A stretch of 58,794 bases of DNA from Methanobacterium sp. (lineage in GTDB: Archaea > Methanobacteriota > Methanobacteria > Methanobacteriales > Methanobacteriaceae), in contig DUPR01000033.1 of the NCBI GenBank assembly GCA_012838205.1, positions 1 to 58,794 of the forward strand, given 5' to 3'. Under the pieces are notes generated by a model. The model saw only the letters and a list, made by a program, of their open reading frames with translations, was not told the DNA's origin and did not search any database. Shown one piece after another: positions 1 through 9,050 of the stretch (within the stretch, counting starts at the first letter, position 1; the number at the start of each line of letters is the position of its first letter). The position numbers and the translations under genes were made by a program.

Positions 1-69
1 ATGTGGGCTTAATTTAAGGACTTATATCAAAACAAAAATTTGATAAAAATAAAACCTTAATTTGGCTTC

Positions 70-1188
70 TTATTTTGATTTTTCCAGTAACAACAGACTC
101 AAGAACATTCCTGAAAAAATGGTTTGAATACCTAAAATCGATAAGATCATAGCTAAGATGGCATTCTGAATTTCAAACAACGCTCCAAATCCAACTGTAC
201 TCCAACTGTTTAAAACATTTAAACCAAGTATTATTCCTATTACCAGGAAAAAAACTCCTAGAATAAGTTCTTTTTCTAAAGAGTGATAGTTCATGATTTT
301 ATTTATAATGTTTGATTTACTGGAAAATCCATAGGTGGCTCCGAATGCTGAGAAGTATATCCAGGATAGTAGCAACTGGTATCCAACCAAAAGCATCAAA
401 CCACCCAAGATCAGGGAATGCATTCGTGACTGTCCCATCAACCAGACAATTGTAGTTAAACTAATACCTAATACGAATGCAATGACGCCGGGTATTAGGA
501 GAAAAGGACTTGGCCTGTAAAGCATCATGAAACGGAGGTGTCTCCAACCATCAGAGAACGAGCTAAGTTTTGATTCGCCCTCACGAGGATAATAAGTTAT
601 GGGTACTTCCACGATTTTTATATCCAACCTTGATGCTTCTATAACCATTTCAGAAGCAAATTCCATTCCAGAAGTGTGGAGGTTTAATTTATTCCATGTT
701 TCTTTCGTCATGGCCCTCATACCACAGTGAGCGTCAGATATTCCTGTAGAAAATAAAGCATTCAACACCCAAGTCAGGAAAGGATTACCAATGTACTTAT
801 GTAATGCGGGCATGGCTCCTTTTCGAATGTCACCCTTTAATCTTGAGCCCATGACAAAATCTGCATTTTCGGTTACAATGGGTTGGATGAATTCAGTCAT
901 TTCATCGAAGGGATAGGTTCCATCGGCATCTCCCATTACAATAATATCACCAGATGCTTCACTAAATCCTTTAAGATATGCATTCCCATATCCCCTGTTT
1001 CCTTCATAAACAACTTTTGCACCTGCTGCTTTTGCTTCATTAGCAGTATTATCTTCAGATGCGTTGTCAACCACTATTATTTCGGTTTCAAATCCTGCAT
1101 CTTTTAATTTTTCTTTAGGCACTAATTTAACAGTTTTTCCAACAATTCCTTCTTCATTAAGAGCAGGAATAACCACAGAAACTTTCAT
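70..1188 (-). CDS. Family 2 glycosyltransferase, polyprenyl-phosphate sugar synthase-like
   Basis: Protein of 372 residues. The N-terminal half is a GT-A domain that opens with a VVIPALNEE motif and has a D-A-D metal/nucleotide site at residues 87-89 ([11 protein letters not shown]). The C-terminal part has about four hydrophobic segments, as in DPM1/GtrB-like enzymes that load a sugar onto a membrane polyprenyl phosphate. The ATG at 1188 is preferred over the GTG at 1197 because a GTGAT Shine-Dalgarno element lies just before it. The next gene upstream on the same strand is a GT-C-like membrane protein, so the two may act together in surface glycan assembly (inference). The sugar donor cannot be told from sequence. 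Confidence 0.88.
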   Translation of the reverse strand: MKVSVVIPALNEEGIVGKTVKLVPKEKLKDAGFETEIIVVDNASEDNTANEAKAAGAKVVYEGNRGYGNAYLKGFSEASGDIIVMGDADGTYPFDEMTEFIQPIVTENADFVMGSRLKGDIRKGAMPALHKYIGNPFLTWVLNALFSTGISDAHCGMRAMTKETWNKLNLHTSGMEFASEMVIEASRLDIKIVEVPITYYPREGESKLSSFSDGWRHLRFMMLYRPSPFLLIPGVIAFVLGISLTTIVWLMGQSRMHSLILGGLMLLVGYQLLLSWIYFSAFGATYGFSSKSNIINKIMNYHSLEKELILGVFFLVIGIILGLNVLNSWSTVGFGALFEIQNAILAMILSILGIQTIFSGMFLSLLLLEKSK

Positions 1189-1332
1189 TATAATCACATT
1201 TTGTATAAACTTAAATCTTATTTTACTTAGTTCATTAATAGGTCACTGGCTTAAATATTACTTAATCAAATATATTATTTATTGAATATAACTTATTTAC
1301 CCTTAATAATGTTTCCATACTACCAAAATGGA

Positions 1333-2976
1333 TTACCACTTAATTTCGCATACAATAAAATCTTGATTTTCGTAGACTACTCTTGAAAATTCAGGTTTTA
1401 TACGATTAATGTTGGAATGGATGTCTTGAGTGAAGTAGTGCAGTGGGAAAAATTCAGTATCTATTAAGCGCAGAGCTAGAATGTTTTCTTCAGGAGATAT
1501 TACCAATCTTTTATCATAAACCACATAACCAACATTTGCTTTCTTAAAATTTGCAAATGTACTGCTTTTCACTGATTTTTCTTCTATAACAACGTTTTTA
1601 TTGGTGGAAAAATACTGGAAGCCTTCACGGAAAGACATGTTTGTTTCGGCTGCCAGGAACATGCCAGTAAACCTGTTGGAAATAACAACATAACGGCTGC
1701 TGTCAGCATTGTTTTCAAACCAATTAGCTAGTTCAACCTCAGCATTAGAAGGGGGGGCGATTTGAACATATCCTGCTTGGTTTTTAACGCCATAAACTCC
1801 AATTTTTGGGTTTTTGACAGTTAAAATGCCACTAACTAATGACAGGCATAAAAAAGCCACTAACAGTATAGTGTGCACATTTTTTGATGATAATTTGTTA
1901 TCATTTTTTATTCTTTGATAAACCATGCTTAGGCCATGTCCTCCTAGTATTGAAAGGGGGATCAGGAGATATATGAGCACCCGGTATGAAATAACATTTA
2001 TCCCGAACAAATAAGCATTGCTTAGAAGGATCATGGTAACTATCCATACCAGTATTATCAAGTCTTTTCTTTTGATATTCTTTTTTTGAATTTTCTTAAG
2101 AATTGACATGCCTCCGATAAGAGAAAAAATCAATACTAAAATGCCTAAATTTCCCAGATAACTAAATAGTCCCAGAGGCCGATTTATAGGGAGGGAGGTG
2201 CTCATTCCAGTAACACTAGTTATACCATGACCTACAAAGTTATGCAATAGGGCTGGATTGGTAATTTGGAGATAAACTATGCCTAGTATTATGGTTAATA
2301 TTAATGCCAAGAAGAATATTGTGAAATTCTTTAAAACCCCAATATTTCGATATACCAAAAGTTCCAAAATTGTTATAGCCACAATTGTTAATAGGAGGCA
2401 TAATGTGGCTCCTTGATGGGTTAAAATCACTATTATAAACAGAATACCTCCAAAAAATGCGTTTTTCAAGTTCTCATTTTTTAAAGATCGATAGTAAAGG
2501 AATACTGAGAGTGGAATGAAAATCAGTGCTAAATTTTCTGGGAGGGGCAAAATAATCCTACCTGCCAGAAAACTGGACAAGATCAAAAACCCTGCCCCCA
2601 ACCCCGCCAGTTCCCCATAAAATTTGCTTGCAACGTAAGAAACTGATAAAACTATTGAAACTGCTAACAATGGTTGCATGAATCTGGCTACTTGGAAATA
2701 GTCCACGTTGAGTGAACTTCCAATACCCGCTATTATGAGATGGAAAAGGGGTAGATACGCCATCTTCCTCCCATAAGGAGCATTCAGTTGAGGATCACTA
2801 AGAGTGAATCCATACTGAGTGTAAACCTGAGCGTACTGCACATGATATATTATATCCCATCCCATAGGCCAGTAATATTTCATAGTTGGGATGAGTGCTA
2901 TGCAGAGTGCTGCTAAAGCCGGTAATGCAATAATGTATTTTTTCTTAAGTTTTCTTATATTAAATTCAAAATTCAT
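1333..2976 (-). CDS. Multi-pass membrane protein, GT-C glycosyltransferase-like
   Basis: Protein of 547 residues with about 11-13 hydrophobic segments followed by a soluble C-terminal domain of about 140 residues. Near the N-terminus is GWDIIYH, and then [14 protein letters not shown]. An acidic residue in the first extracytoplasmic loop followed by a P-L-F-H segment is what polyprenyl-phosphate-dependent GT-C enzymes (STT3/PMT type) show. Transfer of a lipid-linked sugar to a surface acceptor is therefore inferred, and it fits the neighbouring polyprenyl-phosphate sugar synthase-like gene. Exact family and substrate are not resolved. The start is ATG with only a weak GATC-type ribosome site. 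Confidence 0.72.
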   Translation of the reverse strand: MNFEFNIRKLKKKYIIALPALAALCIALIPTMKYYWPMGWDIIYHVQYAQVYTQYGFTLSDPQLNAPYGRKMAYLPLFHLIIAGIGSSLNVDYFQVARFMQPLLAVSIVLSVSYVASKFYGELAGLGAGFLILSSFLAGRIILPLPENLALIFIPLSVFLYYRSLKNENLKNAFFGGILFIIVILTHQGATLCLLLTIVAITILELLVYRNIGVLKNFTIFFLALILTIILGIVYLQITNPALLHNFVGHGITSVTGMSTSLPINRPLGLFSYLGNLGILVLIFSLIGGMSILKKIQKKNIKRKDLIILVWIVTMILLSNAYLFGINVISYRVLIYLLIPLSILGGHGLSMVYQRIKNDNKLSSKNVHTILLVAFLCLSLVSGILTVKNPKIGVYGVKNQAGYVQIAPPSNAEVELANWFENNADSSRYVVISNRFTGMFLAAETNMSFREGFQYFSTNKNVVIEEKSVKSSTFANFKKANVGYVVYDKRLVISPEENILALRLIDTEFFPLHYFTQDIHSNINRIKPEFSRVVYENQDFIVCEIKW

Positions 2977-3074
2977 GGTTGATCATTTCGCATTATCTTT
3001 AGTTGAATTCGTTGAAAAGTATTATGTAAGATTTGTAGATCATTATTCTCCAAACGCATTTTAAGAGGTTATTT

Positions 3075-3344
3075 TTAAGGACCTCCTCTATAAAATAAGA
3101 AGTAGGCTATAACCATTAAAATTATAGCTCCCAATATAGTCACGGCGATCATACTCTTATCATTTCCAAAGATGATGGGGATTGGCCCAATCAATATCAC
3201 TCCACCCGTACTAACTTTGCTGTTATTACTTTCTTGGTTATTGTTCTTTCCTGATGATAATATGGCAGTTCCTATAAACGTAAGTAACATACCAGTAATT
3301 ACCACAGCTATTCCAATAAAAACCAGGGTTTCTCCCTTGATCAT
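3075..3344 (-). CDS. DUF131 / TIGR00304 family small membrane protein
   Basis: Small protein of 89 residues with one membrane helix at about residues 8-30, a short polar N/S/K-rich linker, the signature [14 protein letters not shown] at about residues 47-60, and a second helix up to the C-terminal RGGP. This layout and the GPIPIIFG motif are characteristic of the archaeal DUF131 family, whose function is unknown. An AAGGAGAA ribosome-binding site precedes the ATG. It lies downstream of the unknown gene at 3467 and upstream of the GT-C-like gene on the same strand, with gaps of about 100 bases. Confidence 0.85.
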   Translation of the reverse strand: MIKGETLVFIGIAVVITGMLLTFIGTAILSSGKNNNQESNNSKVSTGGVILIGPIPIIFGNDKSMIAVTILGAIILMVIAYFLFYRGGP

Positions 3345-3466
3345 CTTATTCTCCTTACAAATTCATGGTTTATACATGTAGATTCATTAGTTAATTCTTT
3401 GAATGTATTAAGTAAATCCTAAAAATTTGTTTTTTTTTTTAATTGAATAGTTTTTTTTGGAGTATG

Positions 3467-3961
3467 CTATTTTTTTTCTTCCAATACAATACAATATTCA
3501 AATTCATTATTCTTCTGGCGCCTTTGCACAATTTCAAGTGTTGACATTAATTCCAGGCATTCTTCAACTTTGGGGATATCATCCTTTTTTTTAGCATTTA
3601 TATTGCTGGTTAATTCTTCTTCTTCGTCTATCCTGTTTTCAATGGATTCTTTATTAAGCCATGAGTTTGATTTGCTTAGGATATCATATATTTTTAGAGA
3701 TTTAAGGAGTTTTTCACGAATTGGTTCTTCAAGTTCCAATTCCTCTATCTCACCTTTTATTTCTTTAGCCAGGGATCTAACACTGGAAATCTCATTGGAA
3801 GGAATGATGAGCAGCACTTTAATTTCTTCTCTGAGAAATGAAGTGTTACGGGAGATTTGTAGGCTGTCTTTTTGAATAATCAATCCTCCTACATCATCAA
3901 CGTGTTCAACCAGGAGATCGTATTTATACAATCCACCACTAAACAGCAAAATTTTGTACAT
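3467..3961 (-). CDS. Hypothetical protein, acidic, no recognised family
   Basis: Protein of 164 residues that I do not recognise. It starts with a hydrophobic beta-strand-like segment (MYKILLFSGG) and contains a central E/K-rich helical region that may form a coiled coil. It has no membrane helix and no obvious catalytic motif. The ATG at 3961 is chosen because GGTGAG lies 9 bases upstream; a GTG at 3970 is the alternative. Codon use and composition resemble the neighbours, so it is probably a real gene. Confidence 0.65.
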   Translation of the reverse strand: MYKILLFSGGLYKYDLLVEHVDDVGGLIIQKDSLQISRNTSFLREEIKVLLIIPSNEISSVRSLAKEIKGEIEELELEEPIREKLLKSLKIYDILSKSNSWLNKESIENRIDEEEELTSNINAKKKDDIPKVEECLELMSTLEIVQRRQKNNEFEYCIVLEEKK

Positions 3962-4210
3962 ACAAAACACTCACCATAATTTTACATACAAATATGATTA
4001 ATTGATTCCTTTAAGTTGTAGATAAAATTTCCTTGTATTATCATTTTCTTGTTATACTATATTGATTTATAATATTAGAAATATTTTTAAGTAAATAATT
4101 GGAGAAAAACATTTTAATCTCATTTTCAATACCTATACGTTAATAAATAAAAGCATTTAGAATAATTTAGTAGCTAAAAAAAGAAGAAAAAGAAGATTTT
4201 TGGAATTTTA

Positions 4211-4777
4211 TTAATTTATAAAGATTTCATCTGGGTGTTGGATGGCTATTGCTGTTTTCATTCCCAACTCCTCAATGAGGATGATCCAATCCGGATCTTT
4301 GTTAACATATTCCAGATTTAACTTCTTGCATACTCCACTTGGGATTTCATTTATCAATTCACCAAGAGACTCAAGATGTTTGCTTCTTAGTTCACATTTT
4401 ACTGAAAATGTTTCTTTTTTGCTCACTTTTATTGATGCGACTTCAATTGCAGTATCAATAATTTGGTTCATTGTTGATGGAACAATTGCATCTATAAGAA
4501 CTGCTTTTCGTATGAACTCTGACGGTGATTTATTTAATTCACGGATTAGTTTGTATGCATCTTCAATAGTCATATCTAAAGTTACAACATCATAAAATTC
4601 AGTTTCTTTGATATAATATGATTTTATATTTTTTAATGCTAATTCTAACTCGTTCATTCCTTCTATTTCCGGATAATATCCGCCTATACCTTCCTTAAAC
4701 GTGACCATAAGGTCAAAACTATTCGCATCGATTTCTAAATTGTCTGTTGCATTTTCCAAAGTTTTATTTAAAACCAT
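4211..4777 (-). CDS. Hypothetical soluble protein
   Basis: Protein of 188 residues, acidic, with no membrane segment and no family I recognise. A perfect AGGAGGT Shine-Dalgarno sequence stands 6 bases before the ATG, which argues strongly that it is expressed. It is divergent from the pilin-like gene at 4838, with only 60 bases between the two starts, so both promoters share this gap. No enzymatic motif is visible. Confidence 0.7.
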   Translation of the reverse strand: MVLNKTLENATDNLEIDANSFDLMVTFKEGIGGYYPEIEGMNELELALKNIKSYYIKETEFYDVVTLDMTIEDAYKLIRELNKSPSEFIRKAVLIDAIVPSTMNQIIDTAIEVASIKVSKKETFSVKCELRSKHLESLGELINEIPSGVCKKLNLEYVNKDPDWIILIEELGMKTAIAIQHPDEIFIN

Positions 4778-4837
4778 TTAAATACCTCCTAATATTGTTT
4801 AATTAAGTATTAATAATAGTAATACGTTATTATATAT

Positions 4838-5293
4838 ATGAATGATCCTATTATCGATGATCAGTTGGCCAGTCTTAATTTGGATTTCCTTGTATCCATG
4901 CTATTTTTGTTGATTATAACCAGCAGTATTATCAGTATCGCAGAAGGAAGATTAATGACAACTGAAAAAACTGAACAATTAGCCGAAGCTCGTTTAATTT
5001 CTGAAAAAGTGGCACATATCATTGAAGTAGTGTATTCTAATGGGGAAGGTCATGAAATAAGGATAAAAATGCCTTCCAGTGTGAAAGGATCTAATTATCT
5101 GGTTAAAGTGAATCAATCAGGCGTTTTGGTAATGGTGGGGGGAAGACGTGGTCATTCCTTTTCTTACAGGAAAAGAATCACCAGTTATACTACCAATCAA
5201 ACCTCGGTTTTCATGTTTCCTAAAAAAAGTTACATAATTCGAAATATGAAGGTTAATAATAATTCCCACGCCGTGACCATATCTGAGGGTTGA
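4838..5293 (+). CDS. Pilin-like protein with class III-type signal segment
   Basis: Protein of 151 residues. The N-terminal segment has a polar DDQLASLNLDF stretch followed by a hydrophobic helix (residues about 18-33), resembling the archaeal class III (type IV pilin-like) signal, which is processed before a Q-x-S/x-x-E/D-F motif. The remainder is beta-rich with an S/T/N-rich end. The assigned ATG directly abuts an AT-only TATATATATG stretch; if that stretch is the TATA box, transcription would begin downstream and the true start could be the TTG at 4865. It probably forms an operon with the pilin-like gene at 5378. The gene product is inferred to be membrane-anchored or a minor surface filament component. 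Confidence 0.65.
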   Translation: MNDPIIDDQLASLNLDFLVSMLFLLIITSSIISIAEGRLMTTEKTEQLAEARLISEKVAHIIEVVYSNGEGHEIRIKMPSSVKGSNYLVKVNQSGVLVMVGGRRGHSFSYRKRITSYTTNQTSVFMFPKKSYIIRNMKVNNNSHAVTISEG

Positions 5294-5400
5294 TGTTGTT
5301 ATTGGAATTTCCTAATTTGATTGATATTTGGAAAGATGTGGTAGATTTATCTGTAAAAATAGTAAGAAGGGAATGTAATGATAAAAATTCAAATTATTGA
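5293..5400 (+). CDS. Possible 35-residue small protein between pilin-like genes
   Basis: A 35-codon open frame starts at an ATG whose A is the last base of the upstream gene's TGA, with GAGGG 4 bases before it. It ends 23 bases inside the downstream pilin-like gene. The peptide begins MLLLEFPNLIDIW and ends in a basic/polar tail. It could be a real translationally coupled small protein, or just a device that carries ribosomes to the next start. No homology is claimed. Confidence 0.3.
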   Translation: MLLLEFPNLIDIWKDVVDLSVKIVRRECNDKNSNY

Positions 5401-5893
5401 TGATATTCGAGCACAGATTCCTTTTGAATTTATGATGGTGGTTGGTTTTAGTTTAATCATTACAATTTCGTTAGTAATTAGCTTTGCAGACTCTAATGAG
5501 TTAAATCAAGCCATGACAGCTTCTCGTACCGGCGCATTAGATGGTTCTATTTCGGATGGTCTTGCAATATACCCTATGGACGCCTTTAATGAATATAATA
5601 TGGGCCATGTTAGACTTCTTAATCCTGCCAGTGTTAAAATTTTAAAAATTGATTATATTAACCAAGGTTTCAGCCAAAAATATCGAAAAACAAAGATTCA
5701 ATTGAGAATTCACGCCTCATCACCACATTGCACTGATAAATCTGATAGAAATTGTATGGGTGACCGAATTAATTTTTATGCCCGTAAAAAAATATGTGAA
5801 ACATTCCATACTGAGAATCTTACAAACACTTTTTTTAACCCTGCTTTTTCCAATAATTATGTGTTCACCACAACAGACGTGCGCTGGGAATGA
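5378..5893 (+). CDS. Pilin-like protein with class III signal peptide
   Basis: Protein of 171 residues. Residues 11-18 read RAQIPFEF, matching the class III signal peptide rule (positively charged residue, Q, then E-F at the start of a hydrophobic helix); cleavage by an EppA/PibD-like peptidase before the Q is expected. The helix spans about residues 18-36. The C-terminal domain carries three cysteines in a CTDKSDRNC-like loop plus one later, so a disulfide is possible outside the cell. Neighbouring pilin-like and small frames on the same strand suggest a short operon for a surface structure. Confidence 0.7.
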   Translation: MIKIQIIDDIRAQIPFEFMMVVGFSLIITISLVISFADSNELNQAMTASRTGALDGSISDGLAIYPMDAFNEYNMGHVRLLNPASVKILKIDYINQGFSQKYRKTKIQLRIHASSPHCTDKSDRNCMGDRINFYARKKICETFHTENLTNTFFNPAFSNNYVFTTTDVRWE

Positions 5894-6026
5894 TCTTTCA
5901 ATTATTGGTTTTAATAGTGGAATATTTTGTACACCACCATTCTTGTTATATGTATATGACAAAAAATTAGATCAACTATCGAATGAATCATTGCTTTAAT
6001 CATTTGGTTTAAATCATTATTTTCAC

Positions 6027-6998
6027 TTAAAACATGCTGGATTTTAGTATATAAGCCATGAAAATACCAATAGCACCAAAAAATATTCCAATCAACCATA
6101 CTATGATAACCACATTTTTTTCTGACATGGGTTTTTTAAGGATCCACCGAATAAGCGAGTTAAAACCTGTTTCAGGAGCCATTAATTTTCCATCCTCACT
6201 AACCTGGGTAGGTTGGTGTTTTTGTCTTTCCATTACACCTGCACTATAAAATTTCAGTATCATGTCAACAATATTGGGAATTAAGACGATTAATGCAATA
6301 ATTTTAACTCTACCAATAAATGCCACCATCACAATTGTTGCACCAATTATTAAGGTTCCCACATCCCCAGGAAAAACATTAGAAGGATGACGATTGTAGT
6401 ATAAGAAAGCAAGAAGAGCACCTAACATGCACATACTTATCACAGCCACATCGTATTTGCCCATGATAACACAAGCAATACTAAGGGAGGTCATGGCTAT
6501 TGCACCCAACCCAGATTCAATACCATTCAATCCGGCTAACATATTAGTAAGATTAGCAGCAATGGATACAGCTATGGGCATTGATAACATGTATATTATT
6601 CCAACATTAGGGGGTGCAATCCAGATGAGGGGCAAACCAGCTAGCCATAGGAGGATCAATTTTTCTTTAGATGAAAGCATCACCAGATCATCAACCATAC
6701 CCACCATACCCACCAGGAGTATAACCAGTAAGGTGATGATTAGCTGGAACTGAAGATTAGGATAAAAATACATTCCCAGAAATATTCCGATAATAAAACC
6801 GAATAAGATTCCAATACCGCCCATTTCTGCTATAAGTGGCTTTGATGGTTTATGAATATCTTTTCCAACGATTTCGGCAGCTTTCAGTTTCTTAATAAGA
6901 CGAGGCATGCTCAAAAAAGTGACAAAGAAAGCTACCAATCCACAGATACCTGATGTTAAGAGGATTTTTTGATATATTAAAATGAGATTAGGATCCAT
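6027..6998 (-). CDS. MraY/GPT-family phospho-sugar (GlcNAc-1-P-type) transferase
   Basis: Polytopic protein of 323 residues with about ten helices. Visible family motifs are AEMGGIGILFGF, the VDDL motif, NMLAGLNGIESG and FPGDVGT, all typical of enzymes that move a phospho-aminosugar from a UDP-sugar to a polyprenyl phosphate (MraY/WecA/ALG7). In a pseudomurein-making methanogen this could serve N-glycan or pseudomurein precursor synthesis; sequence alone does not decide. The start ATG has GGTGAC just upstream. Only 6 bases separate it from the HTH gene before it, so it is the last gene of the metG operon. Confidence 0.88.
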   Translation of the reverse strand: MDPNLILIYQKILLTSGICGLVAFFVTFLSMPRLIKKLKAAEIVGKDIHKPSKPLIAEMGGIGILFGFIIGIFLGMYFYPNLQFQLIITLLVILLVGMVGMVDDLVMLSSKEKLILLWLAGLPLIWIAPPNVGIIYMLSMPIAVSIAANLTNMLAGLNGIESGLGAIAMTSLSIACVIMGKYDVAVISMCMLGALLAFLYYNRHPSNVFPGDVGTLIIGATIVMVAFIGRVKIIALIVLIPNIVDMILKFYSAGVMERQKHQPTQVSEDGKLMAPETGFNSLIRWILKKPMSEKNVVIIVWLIGIFFGAIGIFMAYILKSSMF

Positions 6999-7004
6999 AT
7001 TTTG

Positions 7005-7463
7005 TCACCGTTTCAATAAAAAATATACAGTTCTAAGGGGAATTTTGAGATTGTTAGCAATTTCTTTTGCAGAAACACCATTTTTGTAGAGATGTTTGAC
7101 CTTTTGAACTTGTTGATGGTCATATTTTATTTTCCTACCCGGTTTTAATGGAGAATCTTTAAGATAGTAAACGGTTTTAAGGGGTAATTGGAGTTTTTCA
7201 GCAATTTCCTGAGGAGTATAACCTGATTTTAAGAGAAATTCCACTGTGTCTGATTCTTTGTCATGATACTTTTTAGGACGCCCTTTCTTTTTCACTGGTT
7301 CAACTTTAACATTTAATTCATCAAGGGCTTGAAGATATTTTGGAGAAATCCGCGAATATAAACTGGGAGGACAACTTATTTTCTTCAAATTAGGGTATTT
7401 ATCCAGAATTTCCAGAATCCTAGACAATGACAAAGGTTTATTAACATAAATTTCTTCTTTCAA
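7005..7463 (-). CDS. Small DNA-binding protein with duplicated HTH and GRPKK-like motifs
   Basis: Protein of 152 residues. After a divergent N-terminal part, two similar units of about 45 residues follow. Each begins with a basic G-R-rich motif (KKGRPKKYH, then KPGRKIKYD) and continues into a resolvase-like helix-turn-helix ending in LPLKTVYYL or IPLRTVYFL. The G-R-P/K motifs resemble AT-hooks, which would contact the minor groove next to the major-groove HTH. The start is a TTG with GGGGT upstream. It lies between DUF530 (21-base gap) and the GPT gene (6-base gap), so it is co-transcribed with metG. The target is unknown. Confidence 0.75.
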   Translation of the reverse strand: MKEEIYVNKPLSLSRILEILDKYPNLKKISCPPSLYSRISPKYLQALDELNVKVEPVKKKGRPKKYHDKESDTVEFLLKSGYTPQEIAEKLQLPLKTVYYLKDSPLKPGRKIKYDHQQVQKVKHLYKNGVSAKEIANNLKIPLRTVYFLLKR

Positions 7464-7484
7464 GAAAAACTACCCCATTGATGA

Positions 7485-9050
7485 CTATTTTTTAACCAGT
7501 TCCATAAACTTTTTTGCTTTGGTGGATACTGGTTTCTGGAGGGTTAGAAGATTTTTTTTCTCTTTTTCCACTTCATTGAGTTCTATGGAAAAAAGTTCGG
7601 CTGTTCTCTCAACAGGCAAATTCCCTTCTATTGAGAGTATTGCAGCCCCTAATGCCACACCCATTTGCATGTGGAGGCCTTTCATTCTTTTTTCCACTGA
7701 AAATTTATTTAACAATACCTGTCCCATGTTCGATATATATTCTATCTTTTCTCCGAGATAAACATCCATAATCTCTACAATATCTGGCTTAAAGTCATCA
7801 AAAGCTTTAAGTTGATTTGAATCTAAATTTGGTCTAAGATAAGGAAAAGGTCCAGAATATTTGCTTCTCCTATCATATGAAGTGGTTAAATAATAATGTA
7901 AAAGGTCCCAAAGTATGTATATACGCGGAATTTCTTGAAAAATCGTTTTTTCAAAGGTTTCTTTGTCATTTAGATCCTGCAGGACAGTTTCATCCAGAAC
8001 TCCATTGGCATCTGTCAATCCCTTTTCATGGAGTTCTTTTTTTAAAAAATCATTTTTAAAGGTTTCAAGTTCATCTTCAGTTTCAAACATACTTGCTTTT
8101 TTTTGAGCAAGCTCAAGAGCTTCTTGGTAATCATCAACTTTCCTCTTGTCTTGTAACTTTTTTTGGAGTAAATCTGGTAAAAATTGATGAATCTGATTTT
8201 CCGCATATTTAACATAGCCCAGAGAAAGTGCAGTTTGCACTTGTTTGTCATTAATAATTGATGGCTTTTTGCGATGGAACTGAATCATTTCAATACGCGC
8301 ATTGGAACCATACTGCTTACGTATTTCTTTATCATAATTTACTTCATCATCGGCATCAATAGTAACCCTTTTACGCACCCAATGACCATCTTCCATTATT
8401 TTAACAACTAACGACAATGTTTTGACTATTCCCCTTTTCTCCTGTTTTAAGATACGAACCATACTCCGAAAAGCTTCCCTACTTCTGGGGCTGAGCTGAG
8501 ATAATTTAACCATATAATCTCCAGAAAGGGGTAAAAAGGGGATTATATCCAGTCTATAAACTCCTTCCTCATTTTGGTGCAACATGAAACTATCTTTTCC
8601 ACATTCACATACTTTTTTGGTGAGGGTGGAGAGTTCATGACCTCGATATACACGATGACAAGAATCACATTCTATGGTTGCAAACTCCTCTAAATGTCCG
8701 ATTGCAATTTTATGAGAACTAATCGCAGATTTTACCCGATCTAAAATGTTTTTTTTAGCAGCTGCATTCATCCTGAAATATTTAGTGTGCCTACTAATGT
8801 CATACATGTCTTCTGCTTTCATTTCCCCCGAAAGAGGGCGTCCATATGTCTTTATGGAACGATAAGGGGCAGTGTACCCCTTAATCTCCATATTTTCCCT
8901 CATTTCATGTAGAGAATCCAAATTAGTTTTAAAATAACTGTATATTTCAAGAAAGTTCTCTGGATATTGAACATCATTGATTGAGATTTCTTTTCTCTTT
9001 ATTTGTTCCAGAAAACGTTCTGATCTCCCAATTAGCACCGATTCATTCAT
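7485..9050 (-). CDS. DUF530 family protein
   Basis: Protein of 521 residues matching, by length and neighbourhood, the methanogen DUF530 family of unknown function. A treble-clef-like zinc site is visible (CDSCHRVY, then KVCECGKD, giving C-x2-C and C-x-C pairs at roughly residues 128-150). Many K/E-rich helices follow. Its ATG overlaps the metG TGA as ATGA, so translation is coupled to methionyl-tRNA synthetase. The combination of a zinc finger and coupling to a tRNA synthetase suggests an RNA- or translation-related role, but this is only inference. Confidence 0.8.
   Translation of the reverse strand: MNESVLIGRSERFLEQIKRKEISINDVQYPENFLEIYSYFKTNLDSLHEMRENMEIKGYTAPYRSIKTYGRPLSGEMKAEDMYDISRHTKYFRMNAAAKKNILDRVKSAISSHKIAIGHLEEFATIECDSCHRVYRGHELSTLTKKVCECGKDSFMLHQNEEGVYRLDIIPFLPLSGDYMVKLSQLSPRSREAFRSMVRILKQEKRGIVKTLSLVVKIMEDGHWVRKRVTIDADDEVNYDKEIRKQYGSNARIEMIQFHRKKPSIINDKQVQTALSLGYVKYAENQIHQFLPDLLQKKLQDKRKVDDYQEALELAQKKASMFETEDELETFKNDFLKKELHEKGLTDANGVLDETVLQDLNDKETFEKTIFQEIPRIYILWDLLHYYLTTSYDRRSKYSGPFPYLRPNLDSNQLKAFDDFKPDIVEIMDVYLGEKIEYISNMGQVLLNKFSVEKRMKGLHMQMGVALGAAILSIEGNLPVERTAELFSIELNEVEKEKKNLLTLQKPVSTKAKKFMELVKK

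Noticed and set aside
5720..5999. Overlapping 79-80 codon frames on both strands at the end of the second pilin-like gene.
   Set aside because: They overlap the better supported gene and lack ribosome sites.
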